Assembly (NCBI GenBank): GCA_944323735.1
Contig: CALUTO010000009.1
Location: 1 to 64,000, forward strand
Length of the DNA stretch: 64,000 bases
Origin: Candidatus Gastranaerophilales bacterium
GTDB lineage: Bacteria > Cyanobacteriota > Vampirovibrionia > Gastranaerophilales > Gastranaerophilaceae
Direction of reading: 5' to 3'
This document shows, one piece after another, positions 18,241-28,324 of the stretch. Both the position numbers and the translations under genes were made by a program. The notes under the pieces are model-generated. The model was not told the origin of the DNA. It made no database searches and worked only from the letters and a program-made list of their open reading frames with translations. Position 1 is the stretch's first letter. Each line of letters starts with the position of its first letter.

Positions 18241-19221
18241 ATGAATTTATTAGTAACAGGAGGTGCCGGCTACATCGGCTCTCATACGGTATATTCGCTT
18301 ATAGAAAAAGGATACGGAGTTGTTGTTGCTGATGATTTACAAACCGGACACATAGAGGCAGTGCATAATGATGCAAAATTCTATTGCGGAAATATTCAGG
18401 ACACAAATTTTCTTGATGATTTGTTTAAACTGGAAAAAATAGATGCTGTTATACATTTTGCCGCTAACTCGCTTGTGGGTGAAAGTATGACATCTCCTAT
18501 AAAGTATTATGAAAATAATGTGTACGGCACTATGATGCTTGTGAAATCCATGATAAAAAATAATGTGCACAATCTCGTATTCTCTTCCACGGCAGCAGTA
18601 TACGGAGAGCCTGAAAATATTCCAATCAAAGAAGATGATAAAAAACTCCCGACAAATACCTACGGCGAAACAAAACTGGCAATAGAAAATATGCTGAAAT
18701 GTGTTTCCTGTGCACATGATTTTAAATTTACGGCTTTAAGGTATTTTAATGCGGCAGGTGCACATAAAAGTGCATGCATAGGTGAAGCGCACAAACCTGA
18801 AACTCATCTTATACCGGTTGTTCTCGAAACAGTTAAAGGAAAAAGAGAATTTGTGACAATTTTCGGTGATGACTATGAAACAAAGGACGGAACCTGCATA
18901 AGAGATTACATACACGTAAGCGACCTCGCACAGGCACATATTCTTGCTGTTGAATATCTGAAAAACAACAATGAAAGCAATATTTTCAATCTGGGAAACG
19001 GTGTCGGATTTAGCGTAAAAGAAGTGATTGATACTTGCAGAAAAGTGACGGGACATCCTATACCTGTCCGGATTGAAAAAAGACGCACAGGAGATCCCGC
19101 CGTGCTTGTGGCATCCAGCAGCAAAGCAAAATCCATACTCGGCTGGCAGCCGGAATATACATCACCGGATACTATTGTACAAACAGCGTGGAACTGGCAC
19201 AAAAACCAGCGTTACAATTAA
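18241..19221 (+). CDS. galE: UDP-glucose 4-epimerase
   Basis: A 326-residue extended short-chain dehydrogenase. The Rossmann NAD motif GGAGYIGSH is at residues 7-15, the catalytic Ser/Tyr/Lys are in SSTAAVYGEP (about 117) and NTYGETK (about 143-149), and the C-terminal part holds RRTGDPAVLVA typical of GalE. It interconverts UDP-glucose and UDP-galactose, feeding surface polysaccharide synthesis and galactose use. I take the ATG at 18241, directly before the Rossmann strand, rather than the TTG at 18223. It is monocistronic and convergent with the zinc transporter. Confidence 0.93.
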   Translation: MNLLVTGGAGYIGSHTVYSLIEKGYGVVVADDLQTGHIEAVHNDAKFYCGNIQDTNFLDDLFKLEKIDAVIHFAANSLVGESMTSPIKYYENNVYGTMMLVKSMIKNNVHNLVFSSTAAVYGEPENIPIKEDDKKLPTNTYGETKLAIENMLKCVSCAHDFKFTALRYFNAAGAHKSACIGEAHKPETHLIPVVLETVKGKREFVTIFGDDYETKDGTCIRDYIHVSDLAQAHILAVEYLKNNNESNIFNLGNGVGFSVKEVIDTCRKVTGHPIPVRIEKRRTGDPAVLVASSSKAKSILGWQPEYTSPDTIVQTAWNWHKNQRYN

Positions 19222-20019
19222 TTAAACAAGAAGCAGACCGGCTCCGATAAAAAACATGCCTGCAAAAATTCCCGCCATAACATCGTGGTTTTCGCCGTAT
19301 TCTCTTGCCGTAGGCAGCAGTGTATCAAGCGAGATATAGACCATTATGCCCGCAACAATAGAAAACAGTATGCCTATTGCCATCTGCGGCATAAATACTT
19401 TTATCAGCCCGAAGCCTATAATCGCACCTATTGGCCCTGAAATACCGGCAATGAAAGAAAAAAGCATTGCCATTCTTTTTTTGCCCGTAGCCTGATACAT
19501 AGGAAGCCCTATTGCTATACCTTCGGGCAGATTGTGAATTGCAATGGCAATTGCAAGAGGAATACCCAGTTTTACATTTGTACTTGCAACAAGAAACATA
19601 GTCAGACCTTCGGGAAACCGGTGAAGTGAAATAGCAATAGCAGTCAATAGTCCTGCTTTTTTGATTTTTGCATCCTCCTCGGAAATATTTTCAGGATTTT
19701 TGTCAATCAATTCATCCCCGAAATGTGCGGGTAAAAAATAGTCAATCAGCCCTGCCAGAATAATTCCGCAAAAAAATCCGATAAAGGTGATAAGTGCGGC
19801 TTTATTACCAAAATATATTTCGGTAAATGCTCTGGAGTCTTTTAGTATCTCTGTCAACGCCATATAAATCATAACACCGGCGGAAAATCCGAGTCCTATC
19901 GCAAGCATGCGAAGATTGCTTCTTTTTACAAAGAAAGAAACAGTACCGCCGAGAACTGTTGCCAGCCCCGCAATAAGCGTTAACAAAAACGCTACTATAT
20001 GTTGATGTTCTATAACCAT
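19222..20019 (-). CDS. ZIP-family zinc/divalent metal transporter (ZupT-like)
   Basis: A 265-residue protein with about eight hydrophobic helices. The ZIP signature pair is visible: HRFPEGL (about 133) and HNLPEGIAIG (about 162), whose His/Glu residues bind the metal in the transport path. The length and lack of a long His-rich loop fit ZupT. It imports zinc and perhaps iron or manganese. Its ATG overlaps the stop codon of prfA (TAATG), so the two are translationally coupled. Confidence 0.9.
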   Translation of the reverse strand: MVIEHQHIVAFLLTLIAGLATVLGGTVSFFVKRSNLRMLAIGLGFSAGVMIYMALTEILKDSRAFTEIYFGNKAALITFIGFFCGIILAGLIDYFLPAHFGDELIDKNPENISEEDAKIKKAGLLTAIAISLHRFPEGLTMFLVASTNVKLGIPLAIAIAIHNLPEGIAIGLPMYQATGKKRMAMLFSFIAGISGPIGAIIGFGLIKVFMPQMAIGILFSIVAGIMVYISLDTLLPTAREYGENHDVMAGIFAGMFFIGAGLLLV

Positions 20020-21098
20020 TATATTTGCGCCAGTTTTTCTAATTTAAGCTTTTGATCGTGTTCAATCAAAAGATTAATCAATTCATCCAAATCACCGTCA
20101 ATAACAGTCCACACATTCAGATTTTGTCCTATTCTGTGGTCTGTCAGCCTGCCCTGCGGGAAATTGTAAGTTCTTATACGTTCCGAGCGGTCTCCTGTAC
20201 CGACCTGCGAGCGTCTGAGGTCTGTTATTTCCTGCATCTGCTTCTGTGTTTCTATATCATAGAGTTTTGCTTTCAAAATCTGTAATGCACGTTCTTTGTT
20301 CTGTAACTGTGAACGTTCCTCCGTACAGAATATCATTATTCCGCTGGGTTTATGAAACACACGGACAGCCGTTTCGACTTTATTTACATTCTGACCTCCG
20401 GCTCCGCCCGAGCGAGCTGTCGAAATTTCAAGGTCTGCCGGATTCAGTTCAATCTCAACGTCATCAACCTCCGGCATAACAGCAACAGTCGCCGTTGATG
20501 TATGTACACGTCCCTGTGATTCGGTCTGGGGAACACGCTGTACCCTGTGAACACCGGATTCATATTTTAGCTTCGAATAAAGGCTGTCGCCCTTCATTGA
20601 AATTATGACTTCGGACACACCGCCGGCTTCACATTCTGTCATACTGAGTATTTTCGTTTGCCAGCCCTGTTTGTCTGCGTATCTGAGATACATACGCATA
20701 AGATCGCCTGCGAAAATATTGGCCTCATCACCGCCGGCTCCTCCTCTGATTTCCAGCATAATATCTTTATCATCCATCGGGTCTCTGGGAAGAAGCAGGA
20801 TTTTCATCTTCTCTTCCAGTTCCTGATTTCTTTTTTCATTCTGAGCCATTTCTGTTCTCAAAAATTCTTTCATCTCTTCATCAGATTCTGATTTTATGAG
20901 TTCTTTTGCATCAGAAATAGCCTCTTCATTCTTTTTCCATTCTCTGTATACTTCGACTGTTTCTTCCATGGCTTTTCTTTGTTTTGAAAGGTCTCTGAAT
21001 TTTTCATAGTCGTGTATAACTGCAGGGTCAGAGAGTGTCGTACCGAGTTCAATATATTTTTTCTCTATCTCGAGAATTTTATCTAACATATCTTTCAT
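20019..21098 (-). CDS. prfA: Peptide chain release factor 1
   Basis: The 359-residue protein has the class-I release-factor GGQ motif in [13 protein letters not shown] (about 230), which triggers peptidyl-tRNA hydrolysis, and the stop-codon-reading PxT element in [10 protein letters not shown] (about 186), here PQT, which marks RF1 (UAA/UAG) rather than RF2. Length fits RF1. It is followed by the ZIP transporter with a 1-bp overlap; the usual neighbour prmC, which methylates this Gln, is absent. Confidence 0.95.
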   Translation of the reverse strand: MKDMLDKILEIEKKYIELGTTLSDPAVIHDYEKFRDLSKQRKAMEETVEVYREWKKNEEAISDAKELIKSESDEEMKEFLRTEMAQNEKRNQELEEKMKILLLPRDPMDDKDIMLEIRGGAGGDEANIFAGDLMRMYLRYADKQGWQTKILSMTECEAGGVSEVIISMKGDSLYSKLKYESGVHRVQRVPQTESQGRVHTSTATVAVMPEVDDVEIELNPADLEISTARSGGAGGQNVNKVETAVRVFHKPSGIMIFCTEERSQLQNKERALQILKAKLYDIETQKQMQEITDLRRSQVGTGDRSERIRTYNFPQGRLTDHRIGQNLNVWTVIDGDLDELINLLIEHDQKLKLEKLAQI

Positions 21099-21178
21099 AG
21101 TGTAATTATTCTAACGCAAGCATAAACTTTTGAGAAGCTGCTTGTTAAAATTTGTTATTAAAGAGTATAATTGTAACT

Positions 21179-22309
21179 ATGGAAAAGAACTGCAAAACTG
21201 CAATAGGTCTGATGTCAGGCACGTCAATGGACGGGATTGACGGATGTCTTGTTAAAATTTTTGATGATTTTAAATTTGAAATCCTGTCAGTAAACACCGT
21301 TTCATATCCTGATGAAATAAGAAATAAACTGCTTGAAATTGCGAACAACAACGGAAACACGCAGGATATATGCGAAATGGATTTTGTGACCGGCAAACTG
21401 TTTGCAAAATGCGCAAATGAATTAATAATAAAATCCGGATTAAAGCCTGATAACGTTGATTTTATTGCATCACACGGACAGACTGTTTTTCATATACCGG
21501 AGTTAAAAAATTATTCCGGCATCACGACACGTTCTACACTTCAAATCGGAAATATCTCCGTTATTTCTGAAGAAACAGGAGTCCTGACCACAGGTAATTT
21601 CCGTGTAAAAGATATTGCAGCAGGAGGTCAGGGAGCTCCGCTTGTGCCTTTTGCCGATGAAATTATATTCAAAAAAGAAATCCCGAGAGGTATTCAAAAC
21701 ATTGGCGGAATATCCAACATAACTGTATTGTCACCCGTGTGTGAAACGTTTGCATTTGATACAGGCCCCGGAAATATGCTGATTGATTACGCCGTGAAAA
21801 AGTATTTTGACCTGCCATATGACAGAGACGGAGAAATTGGCTTAAGCGGAAATATTGATAAAAACTGGCTGGAATTTTTATTGAAGGAGCCGTATTACAA
21901 AAAAAATCTGCCAAAAACCACGGGAAGAGAGCTTTTTAACGACAGATATGCGGAAAAAATTCTAGAAAAAGCACCTGAGAAAAAAAATGACATCATTGCG
22001 ACATTAACCGCTCTCACTGCAAGAACAATCTATGATGCATACAAAAATTTTGTACTGCCTGAAACAAGAATAAACGAACTTGTGCTCGGAGGAGGAGGCG
22101 CATGTAACAAATTTCTTACGGAACTTTTGAAAAGCTATTTTCACGGAATTGTTATAAAAACCCATGCTGATTTCGGTATAAATGACAAATTCAAAGAGGC
22201 ACTTGCGTTTGCAATACTGGGTTACTGCACGATTAACAAAATACCGAACAATGTTCCTTCCTGCACCGGTGCAAAGAAAAAAGTTATAATGGGTGAAATA
22301 TCATATTGA
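21179..22309 (+). CDS. anmK: Anhydro-N-acetylmuramic acid kinase
   Basis: The 376-residue ASKHA-fold kinase begins its core with GLMSGTSMDGID (about 11-22), diagnostic of AnmK, then DFIASHGQT (about 100-108), GGISNIT and FDTGPGNMLID (about 182-210), and GGGGACN near the C-terminus. It converts anhydro-MurNAc to MurNAc-6-phosphate in peptidoglycan recycling. I use the ATG at 21179; the upstream TTG adds residues unlike the family. murQ follows after 9 bp and supplies the next step. Confidence 0.94.
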   Translation: MEKNCKTAIGLMSGTSMDGIDGCLVKIFDDFKFEILSVNTVSYPDEIRNKLLEIANNNGNTQDICEMDFVTGKLFAKCANELIIKSGLKPDNVDFIASHGQTVFHIPELKNYSGITTRSTLQIGNISVISEETGVLTTGNFRVKDIAAGGQGAPLVPFADEIIFKKEIPRGIQNIGGISNITVLSPVCETFAFDTGPGNMLIDYAVKKYFDLPYDRDGEIGLSGNIDKNWLEFLLKEPYYKKNLPKTTGRELFNDRYAEKILEKAPEKKNDIIATLTALTARTIYDAYKNFVLPETRINELVLGGGGACNKFLTELLKSYFHGIVIKTHADFGINDKFKEALAFAILGYCTINKIPNNVPSCTGAKKKVIMGEISY

Positions 22310-22318
22310 GAAAGAATT

Positions 22319-23224
22319 ATGGATAATATTATTTCTACAGAAAACACAAATGACAGAACAAAAGACATTGATATAACCGACACACTCGGTATTGTCACGC
22401 TTATTAACAATGAGGATATGACTGTTGCCCTTGCCGTAAAAAAGGCACTGCCTGAAATTGCGCAGGCAGTAGACATAATAAGCGGAAATTTCAAACACGG
22501 CGGACGGCTTTTCTATTTCGGTGCAGGCACAAGCGGAAGGCTTGGAATTCTTGATGCCTCGGAGTGTCCTCCGACATTCAGCACAGACCCGGAGATGGTA
22601 CAGGGGGTTATTGCCGGCGGAGATATTGCAATAAAAACGGCAGTCGAAGGTGCGGAAGATTCTGAAACACTGGCACAGGAAGATTTTATTAAAAAAGATA
22701 TACACCAAAACGACACAGTGGTCTGTATTTCTGCTTCAGGCAACGCAAACTACGTTATAAAAATACTAAAACTTGCGAAAGAAACAGGCTGCAGGACTAT
22801 TTCTGTTTCTTCAAACATTGATGCGGGAATGAAGAAATTTTCGGATTGCTTTATATTTGTCGATACCGGTGCAGAAGCAGTTGCGGGCTCAACAAGAATG
22901 AAAGCAGGAACTGCACAGAAAATGGTGCTCAATATGCTCACCACAGCGTCAATGATAAAAATCGGCAAGACCTATAAAAATTACATGATAGATGTAAAAG
23001 CAACAAATGATAAGCTAAAAAACCGTGCGGTGAGAATAGTTTCCGCCATTGCGGAATGTGACGCAAATACCGCCGAAACAGTGCTCGGAAATAATGACTA
23101 TGACGTGAAATCCTCAATTCTGCAGATAAAATACAACATCGGACCAGATGAAGCAAATCGTATTTTAAAAAGCTGCAGCGGAATTCTTCGCAGGGTATTT
23201 GAGGCTGCAAATAAACAGAATTAA
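22319..23224 (+). CDS. murQ: N-acetylmuramic acid 6-phosphate etherase
   Basis: A 301-residue SIS-domain enzyme. The substrate-binding region FYFGAGTSGRLGILDASECPP shows the family sugar-phosphate loop (about 62-82; key residues GTSGR and DASE), and the second loop carries ISASGNANYV and GSTRMKAGTAQK. MurQ cleaves the lactyl ether of MurNAc-6-P to give GlcNAc-6-P. It lies 9 bp after anmK, an operon that recycles the cell's own wall sugar. Confidence 0.94.
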   Translation: MDNIISTENTNDRTKDIDITDTLGIVTLINNEDMTVALAVKKALPEIAQAVDIISGNFKHGGRLFYFGAGTSGRLGILDASECPPTFSTDPEMVQGVIAGGDIAIKTAVEGAEDSETLAQEDFIKKDIHQNDTVVCISASGNANYVIKILKLAKETGCRTISVSSNIDAGMKKFSDCFIFVDTGAEAVAGSTRMKAGTAQKMVLNMLTTASMIKIGKTYKNYMIDVKATNDKLKNRAVRIVSAIAECDANTAETVLGNNDYDVKSSILQIKYNIGPDEANRILKSCSGILRRVFEAANKQN

Positions 23225-23235
23225 ACAACCGGACG

Positions 23236-23817
23236 TTATAAGCTTTTAATTCTTTCTTCAGGATCCGTAATACTTGTTATACGCAGACCGAAATTGTCCT
23301 CGATTACAACAACTTCTCCATTGGCAACATGTTTTCCGTTTGCATAAAGCTCTACAGATTCTCCGGCGACCTTATCCAGCTCAATAATGGAGCCTCTTGT
23401 TAGTTCCAGAACTTTTTTTACGGGAAGATGGCAGCGTCCGAGTTCTACGGTAAGCTCGAGTTTTATATCCATCAAAAGCTCAAGATTTCTGTTTGTATCG
23501 GTGTTTGTAGGAGTATAACTGTCAAACGGCGCAAATTCTACCGGTCTGACGGTCACAGGTTCATCATAGTTTTTTTCCTGCTCTATATGGACTTCTTCTG
23601 AGCTATCATCTTTGTATACGTTTTCAAACTCATAGTTTTTCGGATCCTGTGGAAGAGGAGAGTCCTGAGACAGGGGAATTTCTGCCTCCGGTGCAGGTGT
23701 CTCAGGTGCAGGTGCTGCACCTGATGTATTTTCAGGATTTCGTGCATTTAAATCATTAGAAAAATCCGGTATATCCCGGTTATTCATATCATCATTCGGT
23801 ATTTTATCTTCTGACAT
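23236..23817 (-). CDS. fliN: Flagellar motor switch protein FliN (extended N-terminus)
   Basis: The C-terminal residues 110-190 form the SpoA/FliN domain: LMDIKLELTVELGR, LELTRGSIIELDK and a final VVIEDNFGLRIT strand. FliN completes the C-ring that reverses the motor and controls export. The first 105 residues are an acidic, Pro/Ala-rich, likely disordered extension, so the protein is longer (193 aa) than E. coli FliN (about 137). It is the last gene of motA-motB-fliL-fliM-fliN and is convergent with murQ, 11 bp apart. Confidence 0.9.
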   Translation of the reverse strand: MSEDKIPNDDMNNRDIPDFSNDLNARNPENTSGAAPAPETPAPEAEIPLSQDSPLPQDPKNYEFENVYKDDSSEEVHIEQEKNYDEPVTVRPVEFAPFDSYTPTNTDTNRNLELLMDIKLELTVELGRCHLPVKKVLELTRGSIIELDKVAGESVELYANGKHVANGEVVVIEDNFGLRITSITDPEERIKSL

Positions 23818-23829
23818 TGGAAATCCTTT

Positions 23830-24876
23830 CTAAAAATAACGCTTCAGAGCATTTACATAATAATCGTATCTATCGGTTATTTTAACACAAATTTTATCTT
23901 TTATTCTTCCGGGTCTTGCATAAAATTTACGTTCATTATTGACTTTTACTATCAAATCTTCGTTTGAAAAATTGTCGAGTTTTATGACATCATTGACTTT
24001 AAGGTCAAGAAAATCCTTCATTGTAATATCAGTCTGTCCGAAAAGAACGTTTATATCAACGAGTGAGGTATTGAGTTTTTCAATCATTTTCTGGCGTTCT
24101 TCCGATGTTGCAATGATACCTTTTGTCTGGAAAATATGCTGTGTGGTAAGCTGGGAAAGTATATTTTCGAGCACCGGATACGGGAAGCAAAGGTTTATCA
24201 ATCCGTAGTGTCGGCCCGCAATATGAACCTCAAACGTAATCAGAGCAACAATTTCCCCGGGAGTTGCGACCTGAATTCCGGAATAATTGTTGTCCATGCC
24301 TATAAGATGACTTTCTACGGGAATAATATGAGACCAGGCTTCTTCGAGTGTCTGAATAGTACGCTCTATCATTTTTTTAACCAGAGATTCCTCAACATCA
24401 GTCAGTTCTCTTGCTTTTGCTTCAACTGCTCCGACGCCGCCGAGCATTCTGTCAACCATACTGGACAAAACTTCAAAGCTTATACCCAGAAGGATTTGGC
24501 CGGGGAGGGGATTTAGCTCAAAAATGGCAATAGAAAGAGGATTCGGGATAGAACGCATAAACTCATCATAAGTCAGCTGGTCTACAGACACAACATCCAC
24601 CTCGAGATGCATTCTTAAATATGCGGTCAAAACAAGAGCAAGTTGTCTTGAGAATTCTCTGTGAATATCCTGCAAACCTCTTAAATGGTCTTTGGAAAAT
24701 TTGTCCGGACGTCTGAAGTTATAGAGTTTGTAGCCTTTTTTGTATTCTTCGGCGGCATCGTAGAGGTTCAGAAACATGTCTTTGTCTGCAGCGTCAAAAG
24801 GCATTCCTGACATATCATCGCCAAGAATTGCATTTTGTTTAAAATTTTCTGATTGAGGATTTTCTGAATCAGACAT
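23830..24876 (-). CDS. fliM: Flagellar motor switch protein FliM
   Basis: The 348 residues match FliM in length and order: a short N-terminal segment, the FRRPDKFSKDHLRGLQ element (about 55-70), the CheC-like middle domain with LGISFEVLSSMVDRMLGG (about 135-152), and a C-terminal SpoA domain with LDLKVNDVIKLD (about 295). FliM forms the rotor ring that binds phospho-CheY. The EIDAL-type N-terminal CheY-binding peptide is not obvious: the start reads MSDSENPQSENF. It sits between fliL and fliN. Confidence 0.92.
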   Translation of the reverse strand: MSDSENPQSENFKQNAILGDDMSGMPFDAADKDMFLNLYDAAEEYKKGYKLYNFRRPDKFSKDHLRGLQDIHREFSRQLALVLTAYLRMHLEVDVVSVDQLTYDEFMRSIPNPLSIAIFELNPLPGQILLGISFEVLSSMVDRMLGGVGAVEAKARELTDVEESLVKKMIERTIQTLEEAWSHIIPVESHLIGMDNNYSGIQVATPGEIVALITFEVHIAGRHYGLINLCFPYPVLENILSQLTTQHIFQTKGIIATSEERQKMIEKLNTSLVDINVLFGQTDITMKDFLDLKVNDVIKLDNFSNEDLIVKVNNERKFYARPGRIKDKICVKITDRYDYYVNALKRYF

Positions 24877-24889
24877 TTAATAAGTCTCC

Positions 24890-25513
24890 CTACTGCATTA
24901 TGAATTGGCCGAAGCTCACTCTGATAACTTCTCTTTCTCCGTCAAATATACCGTTTACAGCTTCTGAAATCTGCTGTTTTGCAAGCTCTTTGCCTGCAGT
25001 TGTGGACAGTTCGTCCGAAGTTTTGCTGGAAAGCACTGTTATAACAGCGTCTCTGATAGCAGGTTTGTACTGTTCCATTTCTTCTATTATAGCATCATTC
25101 GGATCAGCGGGAGCTGCTGCACCGTGACCGCCGTGTCCGCCCGCAGCCTTTTTGGGTTGTTCTTCAGGAATGGGTTCGGGGTTCGTGACTTCTATTGCGA
25201 CCTCTGCTTTCAGATACCTTCTGGGTTCTATATCACTCAAATTCATTGTAAAATCGCCGAGTTCAACAACAATACCCTTTTGCGGCTGATCCAGATTTTC
25301 TTCTGAATTTTCATCAGTTTGTTCCGCAGTAACAGCTTTTAGATGGTTTGTCAGCAAATTAGACTGCAAAAAGTAATTTACGCCTATAAATATTACGCAA
25401 ATAATAGCTGTTGTAACTATATTAATCAGGATAGAGCCGGAGCCGCCTGAACTGTTATCCTGCTGCTTTTCTTTTTCAGGTTTTGCATCTTCTTTTTTTT
25501 GAGGTTTTGCCAT
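24890..25513 (-). CDS. fliL: Flagellar basal body protein FliL
   Basis: A 207-residue protein with a charged cytosolic tail (1-28), one membrane helix (about 29-48) and a periplasmic domain containing VVELGDFTMNLSD (about 79) and the C-terminal RVSFGQFIMQ, the typical FliL ending. It supports stator assembly and torque. A Gly/His-rich loop (AAGGHGGHGAAAP, about 123-136) sits in the periplasmic part. It is in the operon motA-motB-fliL-fliM-fliN. Confidence 0.88.
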   Translation of the reverse strand: MAKPQKKEDAKPEKEKQQDNSSGGSGSILINIVTTAIICVIFIGVNYFLQSNLLTNHLKAVTAEQTDENSEENLDQPQKGIVVELGDFTMNLSDIEPRRYLKAEVAIEVTNPEPIPEEQPKKAAGGHGGHGAAAPADPNDAIIEEMEQYKPAIRDAVITVLSSKTSDELSTTAGKELAKQQISEAVNGIFDGEREVIRVSFGQFIMQ

Positions 25514-25527
25514 CTCCTAATCTCCAA

Positions 25528-26268
25528 TTATTTCTTATCCGAACTTAGAATTATTATATCAACTCTTCTGTTTTTTGCCTTATTTTGCGCTGAATTGTTT
25601 TCAGCAACAGGCATATATTCACCGTATCCTACGGCAGAAAGCCTTTCCGGCGGAAGCTTTTGTTTTTCTATAAGGTAGGAAATTATATTAGTTGCTCTTG
25701 CCGTAGACAATTCCCAGTTTGAAGGATATTTTTCATTTTTTATCGGTGTGGAATCCGTGTGTCCTTCAATGAGTACGGGATTGTTAAACTCTCTGAGTTT
25801 TTCCGATATATTTTCCAGTGTTGCTAAAGCTTCTGGTTTTATTATAGCAGAACCCTGATCAAAAAGCATGGTGTCATTTAGTCTTATAACCACACCCCGC
25901 TTCTCTTTCAGTATAGTTGTATTGTTTTTTATATTTGTGTCATTTTTTAGTTTTTCAAGGATTTTTTCAGCATCCAAAATTCCGTTTTTACTCTCCAACA
26001 AGGTTTTTCCGTCATGCTCAAGTATAGACTCCCCGTTTTGAAGAATTTCAGAATTCTTAACATTTTCAGATATTTGAGTTTCCTGTGCACTCTGTCCGGT
26101 AAAAACTTTTTCTATAGATTGGTTTACATTTTTTACGTGTTTTGAATCCATTCCGTTCAGTGCAAACATAACCATAAACAGAGCAAGAAGCATAGTCACA
26201 AAATCCGCATAGGATATAACCCAGCGGTTTATGTAATCATTCGAATTTGAATAGTAGTCGTTTCTCAT
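25528..26268 (-). CDS. motB: Flagellar stator protein MotB
   Basis: The 246 residues show an N-terminal membrane helix with the proton-carrying Asp22 in ISYADFVTMLLALF, and an OmpA-like peptidoglycan-binding domain (about 125-240) with VLIEGHTDSTP and the NRRVDIII ending. With MotA it forms the proton-driven stator anchored to the wall. motA ends at the base before motB starts, and fliL follows. Confidence 0.93.
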   Translation of the reverse strand: MRNDYYSNSNDYINRWVISYADFVTMLLALFMVMFALNGMDSKHVKNVNQSIEKVFTGQSAQETQISENVKNSEILQNGESILEHDGKTLLESKNGILDAEKILEKLKNDTNIKNNTTILKEKRGVVIRLNDTMLFDQGSAIIKPEALATLENISEKLREFNNPVLIEGHTDSTPIKNEKYPSNWELSTARATNIISYLIEKQKLPPERLSAVGYGEYMPVAENNSAQNKAKNRRVDIIILSSDKK

Positions 26269-27054
26269 TTATCTGTTTCCGTATACCTGCTTTAAGTTAT
26301 GTTCTCTGTCGTGGTATTTTAAATAAGCAAGAAGCTTTTCTTCTATAACCATAGGTGCTTCCTGCATCTGTATAGAAACTATACCCTGTAAAATAATTTC
26401 CTGCAGCAGAACTTTTTCTCTCAAATTGAGCTTCAGCTTACCCGCAACAGGCAGGAACAAAAGATTTGCAAACCCGACGCCGTAAAGTGTGGACACAAAT
26501 GCAGTAGCTATACCCTGCGCCAGAATTTCAGGCTGCTGTATATAACTCATAATCTGTATAAGCCCCATAACCGCACCCACAATCCCAAAAGTCGGGGCAT
26601 ATCCGCCAAAAGCCTCAAAAACTCTGGAATTTATAAGTTCTTCTTCTTCGGTGAAAGCGATTTCACCTTTTAGTATGTCATGTATCATCTGGGGATTGTT
26701 ATAATCAACAGAAAGCTGTATCCCGCGTTTCAGGAAAGGGTCCTGTATATTTTCTATATACCGGCTAAGAGAAAGGAGTCCGTTTTTTCTTGACTCATGT
26801 GATAAGAATATTATTTCATCAATAACTTTTATGTGCGAGGGATGTCTGTTCGTAAACACCTCAACCGAAGCTCTCAGTGCATTTTTCAGCGTTGAGAGAT
26901 TGAAATTCAACAGTGATGCACAAAATGTACCGCCCAGAACAATAAGGATTGCGGATGGCTGTATAAGTGAAATCATCGCCGCAGAATCAGAACTGTGTCC
27001 GAACATTATTATCAAAACAGCAAGTACAATAGCGATTATTGCCGGAAAATTCAA
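26269..27054 (-). CDS. motA: Flagellar stator protein MotA
   Basis: A 261-residue protein with four membrane helices (about 3-18, 32-50, 147-168, 180-203). The conserved segment FGGYAPTFGIVGAVMGL (about 148-164) and the cytosolic loop with basic and acidic residues that contact FliG between helices 2 and 3 are present. MotA is the first gene of the five-gene stator and switch operon on the minus strand. Confidence 0.93.
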   Translation of the reverse strand: MNFPAIIAIVLAVLIIMFGHSSDSAAMISLIQPSAILIVLGGTFCASLLNFNLSTLKNALRASVEVFTNRHPSHIKVIDEIIFLSHESRKNGLLSLSRYIENIQDPFLKRGIQLSVDYNNPQMIHDILKGEIAFTEEEELINSRVFEAFGGYAPTFGIVGAVMGLIQIMSYIQQPEILAQGIATAFVSTLYGVGFANLLFLPVAGKLKLNLREKVLLQEIILQGIVSIQMQEAPMVIEEKLLAYLKYHDREHNLKQVYGNR

Positions 27055-27149
27055 CTTTAAACCTCTTCATCCCCATACTATTATCTGACAATATCATTTC
27101 ATATCATAAGATGTTCTAGTATCCGCTATATGGAGGATTTTTGATATAT

Positions 27150-27395
27150 TTAACCGAGTTCTTCATAAAGTTCCTGCGCCTGCTGTAGCGGAACATTCCC
27201 TTCCGGTATTTTTAATACTCTGACAGAAATATCTTTTTTTACATGCTCAATTTTTATTATATCTCCAATTTTGAGCTGCTTAGAGGGCTTTGCAGGTATA
27301 TCATTCACAAGCACCCGTCCCTGCTCCGAAACTTCATTCGCAACGGTTCTTCGTTTTATCAGTCTTGATACCTTTAAAAATTTATCCAATCGCAT
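27150..27395 (-). CDS. RqcP-like S4-domain RNA-binding protein
   Basis: The 81-residue protein is almost entirely an S4 domain: MRLDKFLKVSRLIKRRTVA at the start and the GRVLVND and PSKQLKIGDII elements. This matches RqcP (YabO)/Hsp15-like proteins that bind stalled 50S-peptidyl-tRNA complexes during ribosome quality control. An AGGAATG site precedes the ATG. It stands alone between motA and a membrane protein on the other strand. Confidence 0.85.
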   Translation of the reverse strand: MRLDKFLKVSRLIKRRTVANEVSEQGRVLVNDIPAKPSKQLKIGDIIKIEHVKKDISVRVLKIPEGNVPLQQAQELYEELG

Positions 27396-27510
27396 ATTTT
27401 TTCATTCCTGTTTTATTATTAAAATACTAAACAGAGCAAATTTTTTTCTTTACCGGTAACAAAAAATTTTTTTTAGTGATTTAATTTAATCATAGAAATA
27501 AGAGATTGTC

Positions 27511-28230
27511 ATGACCAGACTTCAAGTTATAGGAAATTATCATCAGCCGGCAGGTTATTGCAATACACCGAAGGCTTTCGGTGATAATGATGAAAAGAAA
27601 ATATTCAATCATAAAAACAAAGTCCGTGCTGCAACGGTTACCGGAAGCATTGCGGCAAGTGCTCTGTTTCTGGCTGCGCTTGAGCGGCTGAATAACCCGA
27701 AAAATTTTAAGTTTAAAAATCTTTTTAAACAGAATTTCAAAAACCCTTTTAAAGTAATGGGGCTTGCTACCGTCACAATGCTCGGCGGACTCACAGGAGG
27801 ACTCATCACTGACCACAAGTCCAAAAGGAAAGCAAAGCTCAAAGAAGCCATGCACCAGTTTATCGGGAATATACTTGTTCCGATATCCATTGTCGGCGCA
27901 GCAGTAACGGCAATTGAGAAACAGAACTACCCTAGAAAAAAAGAATTGATTTTAAGCGGAATTGCATCTATTGCAGGTGTTGTTGCAGGGGTCATTACAG
28001 GAAACTATGCGGCCGGAAAAATTAACGAAAAAATCTTCAAAGAAAACGACAAACGCCACATCGGTCCAAAAGATTTCAGCATACATATTGATGACATTAT
28101 GACGCTTATGGCACTGACATCAAACGGTGAAAAAATACAGTCATTCATAGGGAAGGCTCTTCCTGCCATATTCCTGCTGTGCGGATACGAAGCAGGTACA
28201 AGCAAACTGCATGACGATATTAAAGATTAA
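27511..28230 (+). CDS. Hypothetical multi-spanning membrane protein
   Basis: The 239-residue protein has about four to five hydrophobic segments (about 45-62, 85-104, 121-135, 150-170, 212-228), rich in Gly/Ala, separated by basic loops such as DHKSKRKAKLKEA. I do not recognise the family. There is no cleavable signal. It may be a lineage-specific inner-membrane protein. The context gives no function: it lies between the S4 protein and a metallophosphoesterase. Confidence 0.65.
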   Translation: MTRLQVIGNYHQPAGYCNTPKAFGDNDEKKIFNHKNKVRAATVTGSIAASALFLAALERLNNPKNFKFKNLFKQNFKNPFKVMGLATVTMLGGLTGGLITDHKSKRKAKLKEAMHQFIGNILVPISIVGAAVTAIEKQNYPRKKELILSGIASIAGVVAGVITGNYAAGKINEKIFKENDKRHIGPKDFSIHIDDIMTLMALTSNGEKIQSFIGKALPAIFLLCGYEAGTSKLHDDIKD

Positions 28231-28324
28231 ATCTTTGTAATTTCTTTAAATTTGCCCCTGAATAATATATAATTTTATAAAATGTAATTTGACACTATAA
28301 GAAGTAATAAGAAGAGGCTTTTTT